Of a stretch of DNA of 9,187 nucleotides, positions 1 through 6,719 are shown piece after piece. The DNA is taken from NCBI GenBank assembly GCA_045648985.1, contig JAZROZ010000031.1, positions 1-9,187 of the forward strand, read 5' to 3'. Both the position numbers and the translations under genes were made by a program. The notes beneath the pieces are model-generated. The model made no database searches and was not told the DNA's origin. It saw nothing but the letters and a program-made list of their open reading frames with translations. The DNA comes from SIG437 sp045648985 (GTDB lineage Bacteria; Bacillota; Clostridia; UBA1381; UBA9506). The number at the start of each line of letters is the position of its first letter. Position 1 is the stretch's first letter.

Positions 1-699
1 GGCAAAAGCAATATGTTTTCGGGCATAGCTTACTGTGCTGATTGCGGACAGAAACTTTACTACTGCACAAGCAAATATTTTGAAAGCAGACAAGACCATT
101 TTGTATGCTCAACATCACGAAAAGGCAAGGAAAACTGTTCAACGCATTTTATTCGTGCAACCATTCTTGAACAAGGTGTATTAGCACATCTCAAATATGT
201 AGTCGGAACTGTTGCAAGTTATGAAAATCAATTCCGCAAAGTGTTGGGTGCTAAACAAAAAGCAGAGGTAAAAAAGGAACTTTCTGCAAAGAAAAAACTG
301 CTCTCAAAAAGTGAAAGCAGAATTAAAGAATTAGACCTATTATTTCAGCGTATTTACGAGGATAACGTCAGCAAGAAAATCTCGGACGAAAGATTTGAAA
401 TACTATCTGCAAATTATGAAAATGAACAGGCAGAATTAAAGCAAATTATCGAAAAATTATCTGCTGAAATATCTGAAACAGAAGAACAATCCGACAATGT
501 TGAAAGATTTATTTCAAAGGTACATAAATATTTTGATTTACAGGAATTAACTCCGTCAGCATTAAACGATATGGTAAAGCGTGTTTATGTTCACGCACCA
601 CAAGTTGTTGACAAAAAAAGAACACAGGAAATTGACATTGTTTATGATTTGGTCGGCATACTGCCACTATCACTATTTAACAACGAAGAAACGGCATAG
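1..699 (+). CDS. Large serine recombinase, TnpX-like, C-terminal part (5' end off window)
   Basis: This is the C-terminal half of a large serine site-specific recombinase, the enzyme that excises and integrates Tn4451-like and related elements. The frame is open from base 1, so the ATG at 13 is probably internal; the catalytic resolvase domain and most of the recombinase domain lie outside the window (the family is usually about 500-560 residues). Visible first is a zinc beta-ribbon: YCADCG, then two further cysteines in FVCSTSRKGKENC. Next comes a Lys/Glu-rich coiled coil over roughly residues 75-160 counted from the ATG at 13. The tail, from about VERFISKVHKYF through QEIDIVYDLVGILP, resembles the DUF4368 domain found at the end of TnpX-type recombinases. 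The gene stops inside a 12-bp hairpin stem and is followed by a chromosomal gene on the other strand, which suggests that the element ends just downstream. Family assignment is secure; the exact element is unknown. Confidence 0.88.
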   Translation, partial: GKSNMFSGIAYCADCGQKLYYCTSKYFESRQDHFVCSTSRKGKENCSTHFIRATILEQGVLAHLKYVVGTVASYENQFRKVLGAKQKAEVKKELSAKKKLLSKSESRIKELDLLFQRIYEDNVSKKISDERFEILSANYENEQAELKQIIEKLSAEISETEEQSDNVERFISKVHKYFDLQELTPSALNDMVKRVYVHAPQVVDKKRTQEIDIVYDLVGILPLSLFNNEETA

Positions 700-716
700 A
701 AAACCTATGCCGTTTC
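688..716 (+). terminator. 12-bp hairpin overlapping the recombinase stop codon
   Basis: Bases 688-699 (GAAACGGCATAG) pair perfectly with 705-716 across a 5-nt loop. The TAG stop of the recombinase is the last codon of the left arm. No long T-run follows, so it is either a weak terminator, an mRNA 3'-end stabiliser, or a structure at the element end. Being symmetrical, it could also act on transcripts arriving from the leftward operon. Confidence 0.5.
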
Positions 717-742
717 AACGAAAACAATATTACTGTTTTATT

Positions 743-767
743 AAGGACACCCTAAGAGGTCCTTTTT
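743..767 (+). terminator. Rho-independent terminator downstream of the recombinase
   Basis: AAGGAC (743-748) pairs with GTCCTT (759-764) around a 10-nt loop, and the right arm runs into five T residues (763-767). The stem is only 6 bp, so this is a modest terminator for rightward transcription. On the other strand it lies just beyond the DUF1015 stop codon but lacks a T-run. Confidence 0.5.
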
Positions 768-771
768 ATAA

Positions 772-2046
772 CTATTTTATCTTTCTGCATTCAGTGTAAA
801 AACGTTTGTCACAAGCCTCGCCCATTGAGAAAGTCTTTCTCGGCAGAGCACCGTCTAAAATAACTGATTTATATAAATCCGTCTTTTCCATAGCATCAAA
901 TATTATACCGAAGTTTTTATTGTCTTCACACAATTTCAAAACAACATCTTCCCCGTGAATATAATCAATCTCACCGCTATTTTTCTCAAAATATCCATCC
1001 ATAAATTTCTGTACGGTTGCGACGGTTAAATATTCCTTAGGATTTTTCACAATAACCTTACTGCGCTTCCCGTCATAGATAAATTCAAATGTCTGACCAT
1101 CTGCTTTTTCATCTATTGCCACGTCATACTCTTTTTTAAAGGCGTCCATAAAGGCTTTCCCGTCTGCATCAAAAACTACTCTGTGAATCGCCTCAAATTC
1201 AAGTGATTTATCGTGAAGATTTACAAGCTCACAAAGGGCGTATCTTGCGGGTGAGTTTTTAGCCTTTTCTTCGCCAATCTCAGTTTTCAGATTTTCATAA
1301 TATGCTTTAGCGGTAGCGAGTGAGTGATTTCCGTCACCCATTGCATAGATAAGCGGAGATTCCTTTTCTACGCCATACTTTTTGTTAAAAGCATCAATAT
1401 CATCAAGCGCTAAAAGCTTTTTGCTAAGCTCATCGCTTGCTTCTTCTGACATTTTAAAGCCAGCAATATGACCTGAATTTTGCATCAAATCAAAATCATA
1501 AACCTTTTCAAAGGTATCTTTTATTCTACTGTTTGACTCGATAATGTCACAATCTTCATCATCAATAAGCATCATAATATGCGGAAGCTCAATAAGTGCA
1601 TCCTTTCTAACTTTCAGTCTTGGCGGAATTCTTGAAATAACAGTGCCCTCTGTTGCACGGATTTTCGTTTGTGACTCTTTAGAATAATCATAATCCTCAA
1701 GGTCAACAGCACCTATGATACCAAGTCTTTTCACACCATTTGCAAGTGTTCTTTCAACATAAATATATGAATTTTTGTATTCTGTGAAAATATCATCTTT
1801 TATGTATTTTTCCATAACAGAATTTACATTTTTTATTCTGTCATCAATGTCTGAATCGTTTAAATATATTTCAGGAACAGTGATTTTAAGTGTCGATTCG
1901 CTTTCTCCGACAAATTCGCAAGCAGCCTCCCAATATTCAGGCTCCGACGTATATTGGTCGCACGCAACAACACTCCACTTTTTCATTTTTTCACTATCTT
2001 TTGAAAATTTCGGCAAAAGAATATCCGCTCTTTTAAACGTCATCAT
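772..2046 (-). CDS. DUF1015 family protein (COG4198), function unknown
   Basis: This is a full-length DUF1015 protein of about 424 residues, a widespread family without an established reaction. Recognisable landmarks, numbered from the start chosen here, are the N-terminal WSVVACDQYTSEPEYWE stretch (24-40), the RATEGTVISRIPPR segment (130-143) followed by ELPHIMMLIDD, the family's DGxH-type motif GDGNHSLATAKAYY (237-250), and the C-terminal KTFSMGEACDKRFYTECRKI. No signal peptide or membrane segment is apparent. An in-frame ATG at 2052 directly abuts the AAGGA ribosome binding site (2053-2057) with no spacer; the ATGs at 2046 and 2043 have workable spacings of 6 and 9 nt, so one of those is the more likely start. 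Only 35 bases separate it from capG, with no hairpin between, so it is probably the last gene of the capEFG operon. Family certain, function unknown. Confidence 0.9.
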   Translation of the reverse strand: MMTFKRADILLPKFSKDSEKMKKWSVVACDQYTSEPEYWEAACEFVGESESTLKITVPEIYLNDSDIDDRIKNVNSVMEKYIKDDIFTEYKNSYIYVERTLANGVKRLGIIGAVDLEDYDYSKESQTKIRATEGTVISRIPPRLKVRKDALIELPHIMMLIDDEDCDIIESNSRIKDTFEKVYDFDLMQNSGHIAGFKMSEEASDELSKKLLALDDIDAFNKKYGVEKESPLIYAMGDGNHSLATAKAYYENLKTEIGEEKAKNSPARYALCELVNLHDKSLEFEAIHRVVFDADGKAFMDAFKKEYDVAIDEKADGQTFEFIYDGKRSKVIVKNPKEYLTVATVQKFMDGYFEKNSGEIDYIHGEDVVLKLCEDNKNFGIIFDAMEKTDLYKSVILDGALPRKTFSMGEACDKRFYTECRKIK

Positions 2047-2081
2047 TATCATTCCTTTTTAAAAATATAAAGTATTATTTT

Positions 2082-3266
2082 TTAAAATTTTCTCCATACC
2101 ATTTTATCTATGATTTTAGTATATGACTGAATTATTTTAACTACTTTTGTTGAAACATTTTCCTCCACATAATCGGGAACAGGAAAGCCTTGTTCACCTT
2201 CATCATTCATTGTCACAGCCACATCAACTGACCACAAAAGTGATTTCTCATCAATTCCCGCTAAAATAAAACATCCTTTGTCAAGTGCTTCAGGGCGTTC
2301 CGTTGAAGTTCTGATACATACAGCAGGAAACGGAGAGCCTATGCTTGTATAAAAAGAGCTTTCTTCGGGAAGAGTTCCGCTGTCTGATACAACACAATAA
2401 GCATTCATTTGAAGATTATTGTAATCATGAAAACCTAAAGGCTCATGACATTTAACTCTGCTATCAAGCTTAAAACCGCTTTTTTCGAGTCTGATTCTGC
2501 TTCGGGGATGACATGAATATAAAATGGGCATATCATATTTTTCAGCCATTTTGTTTATAGCATTAAAAAGGCTTTCAAAGTTTTTATCAGTATCAATATT
2601 TTCTTCTCGGTGTGCAGAGAGCAAAATATACTTTTTAGACTCAAGCCCAAGCTTTTCTAAAATATTACTGGATTTGATTTTATCAAGATTTGCAGACAGA
2701 ACCTCTGCCATAGGTGAACCCGTAACATATACACGCTCTTTAGGTAATCCGCATTCGTGCAAATAACGTCGTGCATGCTCAGAGTAAGCTAAATTCACAT
2801 CTGAGATAATATCCACAATTCTCCTGTTAGTTTCTTCAGGCAGGCATTCATCTTTACATCTGTTGCCTGCTTCCATGTGAAAAATCGGTATATGCAAGCG
2901 CTTTGCCGCAATGGCTGAAAGGCATGAATTGGTATCGCCTAATATCAAAAGGGCATCCGGTTTGACTTGTGACATAAGCTTATATGAACAGTTTATGACG
3001 TTTCCAACAGTTGCTCCAAGGTCATCACCTACAACATCCATATACACATCTGGGGCATCTAAAGACAAATCATCAAAGAACACGCCGTTTAAATTATAAT
3101 CATAATTTTGTCCGGTATGGGCGAGCAGGCAGTCAAAATGCTTACGACATTTTTTTATAACCTCTGCCAATCTTATTATCTCAGGACGTGTTCCTACTAT
3201 GATTAAAAGTCTAAGTTTGCCGTTATCTTTGAATTTCACATCTGTATAATCAAGTTTTATACTCAT
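2082..3266 (-). CDS. capG: UDP-N-acetylglucosamine 2-epimerase family enzyme, CapG/FnlC type
   Basis: This 394-residue cytoplasmic enzyme belongs to the non-hydrolysing UDP-GlcNAc 2-epimerases (WecB fold, two Rossmann-like domains). The CapG/FnlC/WbjD subgroup epimerises C2 of UDP-N-acetyl-6-deoxy-L-talosamine to give UDP-N-acetyl-L-fucosamine. Visible motifs are GTRPEI (25-30), GDTNS (110-114), HMEAGNR (130-136), PEETNR (143-148), the AHREEN motif (218-223) and SDSGTLPEESS near the C-terminus; these correspond to the catalytic Asp, Glu and His positions known in E. coli WecB. HMEAGNRC followed by PEETNR fits the FnlC/CapG branch better than WecB itself. The ATG shares one base with the TAA of capF (TAATG), with an AGGTGG ribosome binding site inside the capF end, indicating translational coupling. 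Context with capE and capF supports the FucNAc rather than the ManNAc role. Confidence 0.93.
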   Translation of the reverse strand: MSIKLDYTDVKFKDNGKLRLLIIVGTRPEIIRLAEVIKKCRKHFDCLLAHTGQNYDYNLNGVFFDDLSLDAPDVYMDVVGDDLGATVGNVINCSYKLMSQVKPDALLILGDTNSCLSAIAAKRLHIPIFHMEAGNRCKDECLPEETNRRIVDIISDVNLAYSEHARRYLHECGLPKERVYVTGSPMAEVLSANLDKIKSSNILEKLGLESKKYILLSAHREENIDTDKNFESLFNAINKMAEKYDMPILYSCHPRSRIRLEKSGFKLDSRVKCHEPLGFHDYNNLQMNAYCVVSDSGTLPEESSFYTSIGSPFPAVCIRTSTERPEALDKGCFILAGIDEKSLLWSVDVAVTMNDEGEQGFPVPDYVEENVSTKVVKIIQSYTKIIDKMVWRKF

Positions 3267-4465
3267 TATTCTACCACCTCAAAAAAAGTATCGGGTTTTT
3301 GTTGGTCAAAACATTCATTTGCCCACATAACTGTAACTAAATCTTCAGTGTCGGAAAGGTTAATAATGTTGTGTGTATATCCGGGTAACATATGTACTGC
3401 TTCAATTTTTTCACCTGACACCTCAAAATCTAAAATATCATCTGTCCCTATTTTTCGTTGTCTGATAAGAGCTTTTCCGCTTACAACAATAAAAAATTCC
3501 CATTTTGTATTGTGCCAATGCTCACCTTTGGTAATGCCCGGCTTTGAAACATTGACAGAAAATTGTCCGCAATTTACGGTGCGGATAAGTTCAGTAAAGC
3601 TACCCCTTTCATCAATATTCATTTTAAGGGGAAAGGAAACCTTATTCTCTGGAAGATATGAAAGATATGTACTATACAGCTTTTTAGCAAAGCTTTCTTT
3701 TGGTATTTCAGGCATCAGAAGCGTTTTCGGTTGCATGGCAAAAGCTTTTAAAAGGTCGTGAATTTCCCCTAAAGTTACGCTATGTGTAACAGGAACGGCA
3801 CAAAAACTGCCTTTATCTGTTAAAACTGTCTTTACCCCGTCAAACTCGCAATGGTGTTCCTTGCCTGTAAGTGCGTTAATCATTTCATCTACAAGGTCGT
3901 CAATATAAAGAAGCTCAAGCCTTGTTGATGCATCATTAATTGTGATTGGAAGACCATTTGCCATATTATAACAGAATGTCGCAACAGCGCTGTTATAATT
4001 AGGTCTTGCCCATTTACCAAAAAGATTCGGGAAACGATAAACCAAAACTTTAGCACCTGTCTCTTCTGCATACGAAAACAGTAAATCCTCACCTGCTTTT
4101 TTGCTCCTGCCATAATCACCATCATATCTTCCTGCCAAAGTGGCCTGAATTGATGAAGATAGCATCACAGGGCACAGATTGTTATATTTTTTCAGCGTTC
4201 GTAAAAGTGTATTTAAAAACCCAAAATTCCCCTGCATAAATTCGTCAGGATTTTGGGGGCGGTTTATTCCCGCTAAATTGAATACAAAGTCCGCCTTTTG
4301 ACAAAATTCATCTAATAGTTCGTTCGGAGTGTCTACGTCATAAATAAAGATTTCGTCAACTGTGAGTTCAGGATGCGTTTTATCCTTGCCATTTTTTATA
4401 TTTTCGAGAGCCGTGCAAAGATTTTTTCCCACAAATCCTTTTGCACCGGTTATGAGAATCTTCAT
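3266..4465 (-). CDS. capF: CapF-like bifunctional C3-epimerase/C4-reductase (SDR plus cupin)
   Basis: This is the second enzyme of UDP-L-FucNAc synthesis. In characterised CapF/FnlB/WbjC proteins the C-terminal cupin domain epimerises C3 of the 4-keto sugar and the N-terminal short-chain dehydrogenase domain reduces C4 with NADPH, giving UDP-N-acetyl-6-deoxy-L-talosamine. Here residues 1 to about 250 form the SDR domain, with GAKGFVG (7-13) as the nucleotide-binding loop and Y118-x3-K122 as the catalytic pair. The cupin occupies about 282-399, with GEHWHNTKWEFF (314-325) and a later His at 365 as probable metal ligands. A TTG-initiated extension to 4486 is possible, but the GGAGGA box at 4471-4478 sits 5 nt before the ATG at 4465, so that ATG was chosen, giving 399 residues. 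It starts 21 bases after capE and overlaps the capG start by one base. Confidence 0.93.
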   Translation of the reverse strand: MKILITGAKGFVGKNLCTALENIKNGKDKTHPELTVDEIFIYDVDTPNELLDEFCQKADFVFNLAGINRPQNPDEFMQGNFGFLNTLLRTLKKYNNLCPVMLSSSIQATLAGRYDGDYGRSKKAGEDLLFSYAEETGAKVLVYRFPNLFGKWARPNYNSAVATFCYNMANGLPITINDASTRLELLYIDDLVDEMINALTGKEHHCEFDGVKTVLTDKGSFCAVPVTHSVTLGEIHDLLKAFAMQPKTLLMPEIPKESFAKKLYSTYLSYLPENKVSFPLKMNIDERGSFTELIRTVNCGQFSVNVSKPGITKGEHWHNTKWEFFIVVSGKALIRQRKIGTDDILDFEVSGEKIEAVHMLPGYTHNIINLSDTEDLVTVMWANECFDQQKPDTFFEVVE

Positions 4466-4486
4466 TGTTTTCCTCCTCCGCAACAA

Positions 4487-5521
4487 TTAAATTTCAAGCT
4501 CATCACGTATATATTCAAGCGATAATAACTTTTCTTTAACCTCTTCTACAGTAAGGAGTGTAGTATTGTTTGAGTTGTATTCTGAAAGAACAGTTCTGTC
4601 TATGTTGCCATCAGTAAAATACTTATCATAGTTTAGGCCTCGATTGTCTGCAGGAACTCTATAAAAGTTTCCAACGTCAACAGCATGGGCACACTCTTCA
4701 TTTGTTAAAAGTGTTTCATACACTTTTTCGCCATGACGAATTCCTATAGTTTTTATTTCAGCTTTCGGATTAAATAACTCTATAGTAGCTTTAGCCAAAG
4801 TTTCTATTGTGCACGCTGGTGCTTTTTGTACTAAAATATCACCATTTACACCATGTTCAAAAGCAAATAAAACAAGGTCTACCGCCTCATCAAGCGACAT
4901 TATAAACCGCGTCATTGAAGGCTCGGTTATTGTTATTGGATTACCCGCTTTAATCTGTTCAATCCAAAGCGGAACAACTGAACCTCTTGAACAGAGCACA
5001 TTACCATAACGGGTACAGCATATTTTCATATTTGATTTTGCAATGGTCCTCGATTTTGCTACAATAACTTTTTCCATCATTGCCTTAGACGTTCCCATAG
5101 CATTTACCGGATATGCAGCCTTGTCAGTTGATAGACACACAACCGTCTTGACGCCAGCATCTATTGCAGCATTTAAAACATTTTCAGTTCCAATCACGTT
5201 TGTATTAACAGCTTCAATAGGGAAAAATTCACAAGACGGAACTTGCTTTAAAGCTGCTGCATGGAAAATATAATCTACACCATGCATAGCATTTTTTACT
5301 GAATCAACATTTCTGACATCCCCGATGTAAAATGAAATTTTTTCAGCGACCTCAGGCATTTTTGCCTGAAAATCGTGACGCATATCGTCCTGTTTTTTCT
5401 CGTCTCTTGAAAAAATTCTGATTTCACCAATATCTGTTTTTAAAAATCTGTTCAAAACAGCATTTCCAAAAGACCCTGTTCCTCCTGTTATTAGTACAGT
5501 TTTGCCTTTAAAGAGAGACAT
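4487..5521 (-). CDS. capE: UDP-GlcNAc 4,6-dehydratase/5-epimerase, CapE/FnlA type
   Basis: This 344-residue extended short-chain dehydrogenase is the first enzyme of UDP-L-FucNAc synthesis. CapE-type enzymes oxidise and dehydrate UDP-GlcNAc and invert C5, giving a UDP-2-acetamido-2,6-dideoxy-hexos-4-ulose with the L configuration. Motifs are TGGTGSFG (12-19) for NAD(P) binding, FSRDEKKQDDMR (37-48), HAAALKQVPSCEFFP (87-101) and STDKAAYPVNAMGTSK (131-146). The usual catalytic tyrosine of the YxxxK pair is replaced by M142 ahead of K146, as in known CapE proteins. The C-terminal YNSNNTTLLTVEEVKEKL segment and overall length also match Staphylococcus aureus CapE closely. The start has a GGAGG box 8 nt upstream. 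It is the first gene of the leftward operon behind a consensus promoter and a long leader. A PseB (pseudaminic acid) role is possible for the family, but capF and capG next door argue against it. Confidence 0.94.
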   Translation of the reverse strand: MSLFKGKTVLITGGTGSFGNAVLNRFLKTDIGEIRIFSRDEKKQDDMRHDFQAKMPEVAEKISFYIGDVRNVDSVKNAMHGVDYIFHAAALKQVPSCEFFPIEAVNTNVIGTENVLNAAIDAGVKTVVCLSTDKAAYPVNAMGTSKAMMEKVIVAKSRTIAKSNMKICCTRYGNVLCSRGSVVPLWIEQIKAGNPITITEPSMTRFIMSLDEAVDLVLFAFEHGVNGDILVQKAPACTIETLAKATIELFNPKAEIKTIGIRHGEKVYETLLTNEECAHAVDVGNFYRVPADNRGLNYDKYFTDGNIDRTVLSEYNSNNTTLLTVEEVKEKLLSLEYIRDELEI

Positions 5522-5661
5522 ATTACCATCCTCCGTAAGCAGTTTTTTATTGTTTAATTTGATTTGTCAAAGCAAAAGCCATATATCCAACGTTATTTGT
5601 ATTAAGAAGAAAGCTTTAAAATATTCATATTTATACTCTCTGATTACTAACCCATCAAATC
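5522..5661 (-). promoter_or_regulatory. Long 5' leader of the capEFG operon
   Basis: The predicted transcription start near 5661 leaves about 140 nt before the capE ATG. The leader is AT-rich and ends in a good ribosome binding site (GGAGG at 5530-5534). I see no match to a SAM, c-di-GMP or T-box consensus and no terminator hairpin with a T-run. Two weak pairing options exist: a local TTTGA/TCAAA hairpin around 5559-5573, and a 7-bp pairing of the first leader bases (5654-5660) with 5557-5563. Both could be chance in AT-rich DNA. Confidence 0.4.
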
Positions 5662-5667
5662 TTATTT

Positions 5668-5696
5668 ATTATAGCATATGACAATATAAATGTCAA
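5668..5696 (-). promoter_or_regulatory. Sigma-A promoter of the capEFG-DUF1015 operon
   Basis: Read on the minus strand there is a perfect TTGACA (-35, bases 5691-5696), a 17-bp spacer and a perfect TATAAT (-10, bases 5668-5673). Transcription would begin near 5661 and run leftwards through capE, capF, capG and the DUF1015 gene. A promoter this close to consensus implies high basal activity unless repressed. Confidence 0.85.
5679..5695. promoter_or_regulatory. Inverted repeat overlapping the capE -35 region, possible operator
   Basis: TGACA (5679-5683) and TGTCA (5691-5695) form an inverted repeat with a 7-bp AT spacer. It covers most of the -35 box and part of the spacer of the capE promoter, a position from which a bound protein would block RNA polymerase. 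ATGTCAAA occurs at 5690-5697 and again about 30 bases further on. A regulator is not identified; five-base arms can arise by chance. Confidence 0.3.
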
Positions 5697-5736
5697 ACAA
5701 TAGCCAAAAGCATTCATAATATGTCAAATAAAAATA

Positions 5737-5766
5737 TTGCAATACTATATTTCTTTGTGATATACT
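5737..5766 (+). promoter_or_regulatory. Extended -10 promoter of metF
   Basis: TTGCAA (5737-5742) and TATACT (5761-5766) are separated by 18 bp, and the -10 is preceded by TGA, giving an extended -10 element. The predicted start near 5773 leaves a leader of only about 29 nt, too short for an S-box (SAM) riboswitch. Confidence 0.75.
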
Positions 5767-5801
5767 ATGTAAATGTAGAAATATGAAACGGAGAAATTAC
5801 A

Positions 5802-6680
5802 ATGAAAATTATAGATTTACTAAGTCGTGATACTTTATCTCTTTCTTTTGAGGTCTTTCCGCCAAAGACAGAGATGAGCTTTGAAAGTGTGAAAACTGCC
5901 ACAGAAGAAATCGCTAAATTAAAGCCGTCTTTTATGAGTGTTACATATGGAGCAGGCGGCGGAACGAGTAAATTCACTTTAGATATCGCAAAAAACATTA
6001 AGGAAATGTATAATGTTCCTACTTTAGCACATTTAACTTGTGTATCATCCACAAGGGAGACAGTTCAAAGTAAAATCAAACAAATAAAAGAAGCAGGAAT
6101 TGAGAACATTATGGCTCTGCGTGGTGATATTCCAAAAGATTTAGAAGAGACTGACAGAACAAAATGGGACTATCAATATGCTATTGACTTAATAAGAGAG
6201 CTTAAAGAAGCAGATAATGATTTCTGTATCGGTGGTGCCTGCTATCCTGAAGTACACCCCGAAAGCACGACACAAAAAGACGATATTAAAAGACTTAAAG
6301 AAAAAGTGGATGCAGGCTGTCAGTTTTTAACAACGCAAATGTTTTTCGATAATAATCTTCTCTATAATTTTTTGTATAAAATAAGAGAAGCAGGTATAAC
6401 AGTTCCTGTAATTCCTGGTATTATGCCCATTACAAATGCAAATCAGGTAGAAAGAGCCATCAAGCTTTCAGGCTCATTTATGCCGCAAAGATTTAAAAGT
6501 ATCGTCGATAAATTCGGATCTAGCCCCGCCGCCATGAAGCAAGCAGGAATCGCATATGCAACAGACCAGATTATCGACCTATATGCAAACAACATCACAA
6601 ACGTTCACGTATATTCAATGAATAAGCCCGATGTGGCAGAAAAAATACAGAGTAACCTTTCTGATATTTTAGGTAAATAA
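5802..6680 (+). CDS. metF: 5,10-methylenetetrahydrofolate reductase
   Basis: MetF reduces 5,10-methylene-THF to 5-methyl-THF, the methyl donor for turning homocysteine into methionine, and is a cytoplasmic FAD-dependent TIM-barrel enzyme. The 292-residue protein has the usual bacterial length (E. coli 296). Motifs are SFEVFPPKT (15-23, with the catalytic Glu at 17), SVTYGAGGG (46-54), HLTC (77-80), ALRGDIP (105-111, FAD-contacting Asp at 109), CYPEVHPES (147-155), the TTQMFFD segment (177-183, substrate-binding Gln at 179) and IPGIMPI (204-210). GGAG at 5790-5793 lies 8 nt before the ATG. It is monocistronic, divergent from capE, and ends in a strong terminator facing the luxS operon. In some Clostridia MetF-like proteins serve the Wood-Ljungdahl pathway, but no partner genes for that are present here. 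Confidence 0.96.
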   Translation: MKIIDLLSRDTLSLSFEVFPPKTEMSFESVKTATEEIAKLKPSFMSVTYGAGGGTSKFTLDIAKNIKEMYNVPTLAHLTCVSSTRETVQSKIKQIKEAGIENIMALRGDIPKDLEETDRTKWDYQYAIDLIRELKEADNDFCIGGACYPEVHPESTTQKDDIKRLKEKVDAGCQFLTTQMFFDNNLLYNFLYKIREAGITVPVIPGIMPITNANQVERAIKLSGSFMPQRFKSIVDKFGSSPAAMKQAGIAYATDQIIDLYANNITNVHVYSMNKPDVAEKIQSNLSDILGK

Positions 6681-6684
6681 CATT

Positions 6685-6719
6685 AAACGGCTGTGGTGGT
6701 GGCCACCACAGCCGTTTTT
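6685..6719. terminator. Bidirectional terminator between metF and the nuclease gene
   Basis: A perfect 15-bp stem pairs AAACGGCTGTGGTGG (6685-6699) with 6703-6717 across a 3-nt loop, followed by T residues at 6715-6719 for metF. The converging nuclease gene ends at 6718, so its stop codon touches the right arm and the same GC-rich hairpin probably terminates both transcripts; the leftward side has only three T residues. Confidence 0.88.

Noticed and set aside
581..799. 72-codon plus-strand frame crossing the recombinase end
   Set aside because: It overlaps the conserved DUF4368-like tail in another frame and runs through two hairpins; composition is not protein-like.
3348..3761. 137-codon plus-strand frame
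   Set aside because: It is antisense to the conserved CapF cupin domain, has no ribosome binding site of note and resembles no protein family.
4466..4486. TTG-initiated N-terminal extension of CapF
   Set aside because: The GGAGGA box lies within this stretch and is ideally spaced for the ATG at 4465, where the conserved MKILITGAKGFVG begins.
5697..5727. Second upstream promoter for capE using TTGACA near 5722
   Set aside because: No acceptable -10 hexamer lies at 16-18 bp, whereas the promoter at 5668-5696 is complete.
5767..5801. SAM (S-box) riboswitch in front of metF
   Set aside because: The promoter leaves only about 29 nt of leader, and no S-box signature is present.
6685..6717. GGTGG/CCACC repeat as a REP or mobile-element end
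   Set aside because: Its position between converging stop codons, the perfect 15-bp stem and the T-run identify a terminator.
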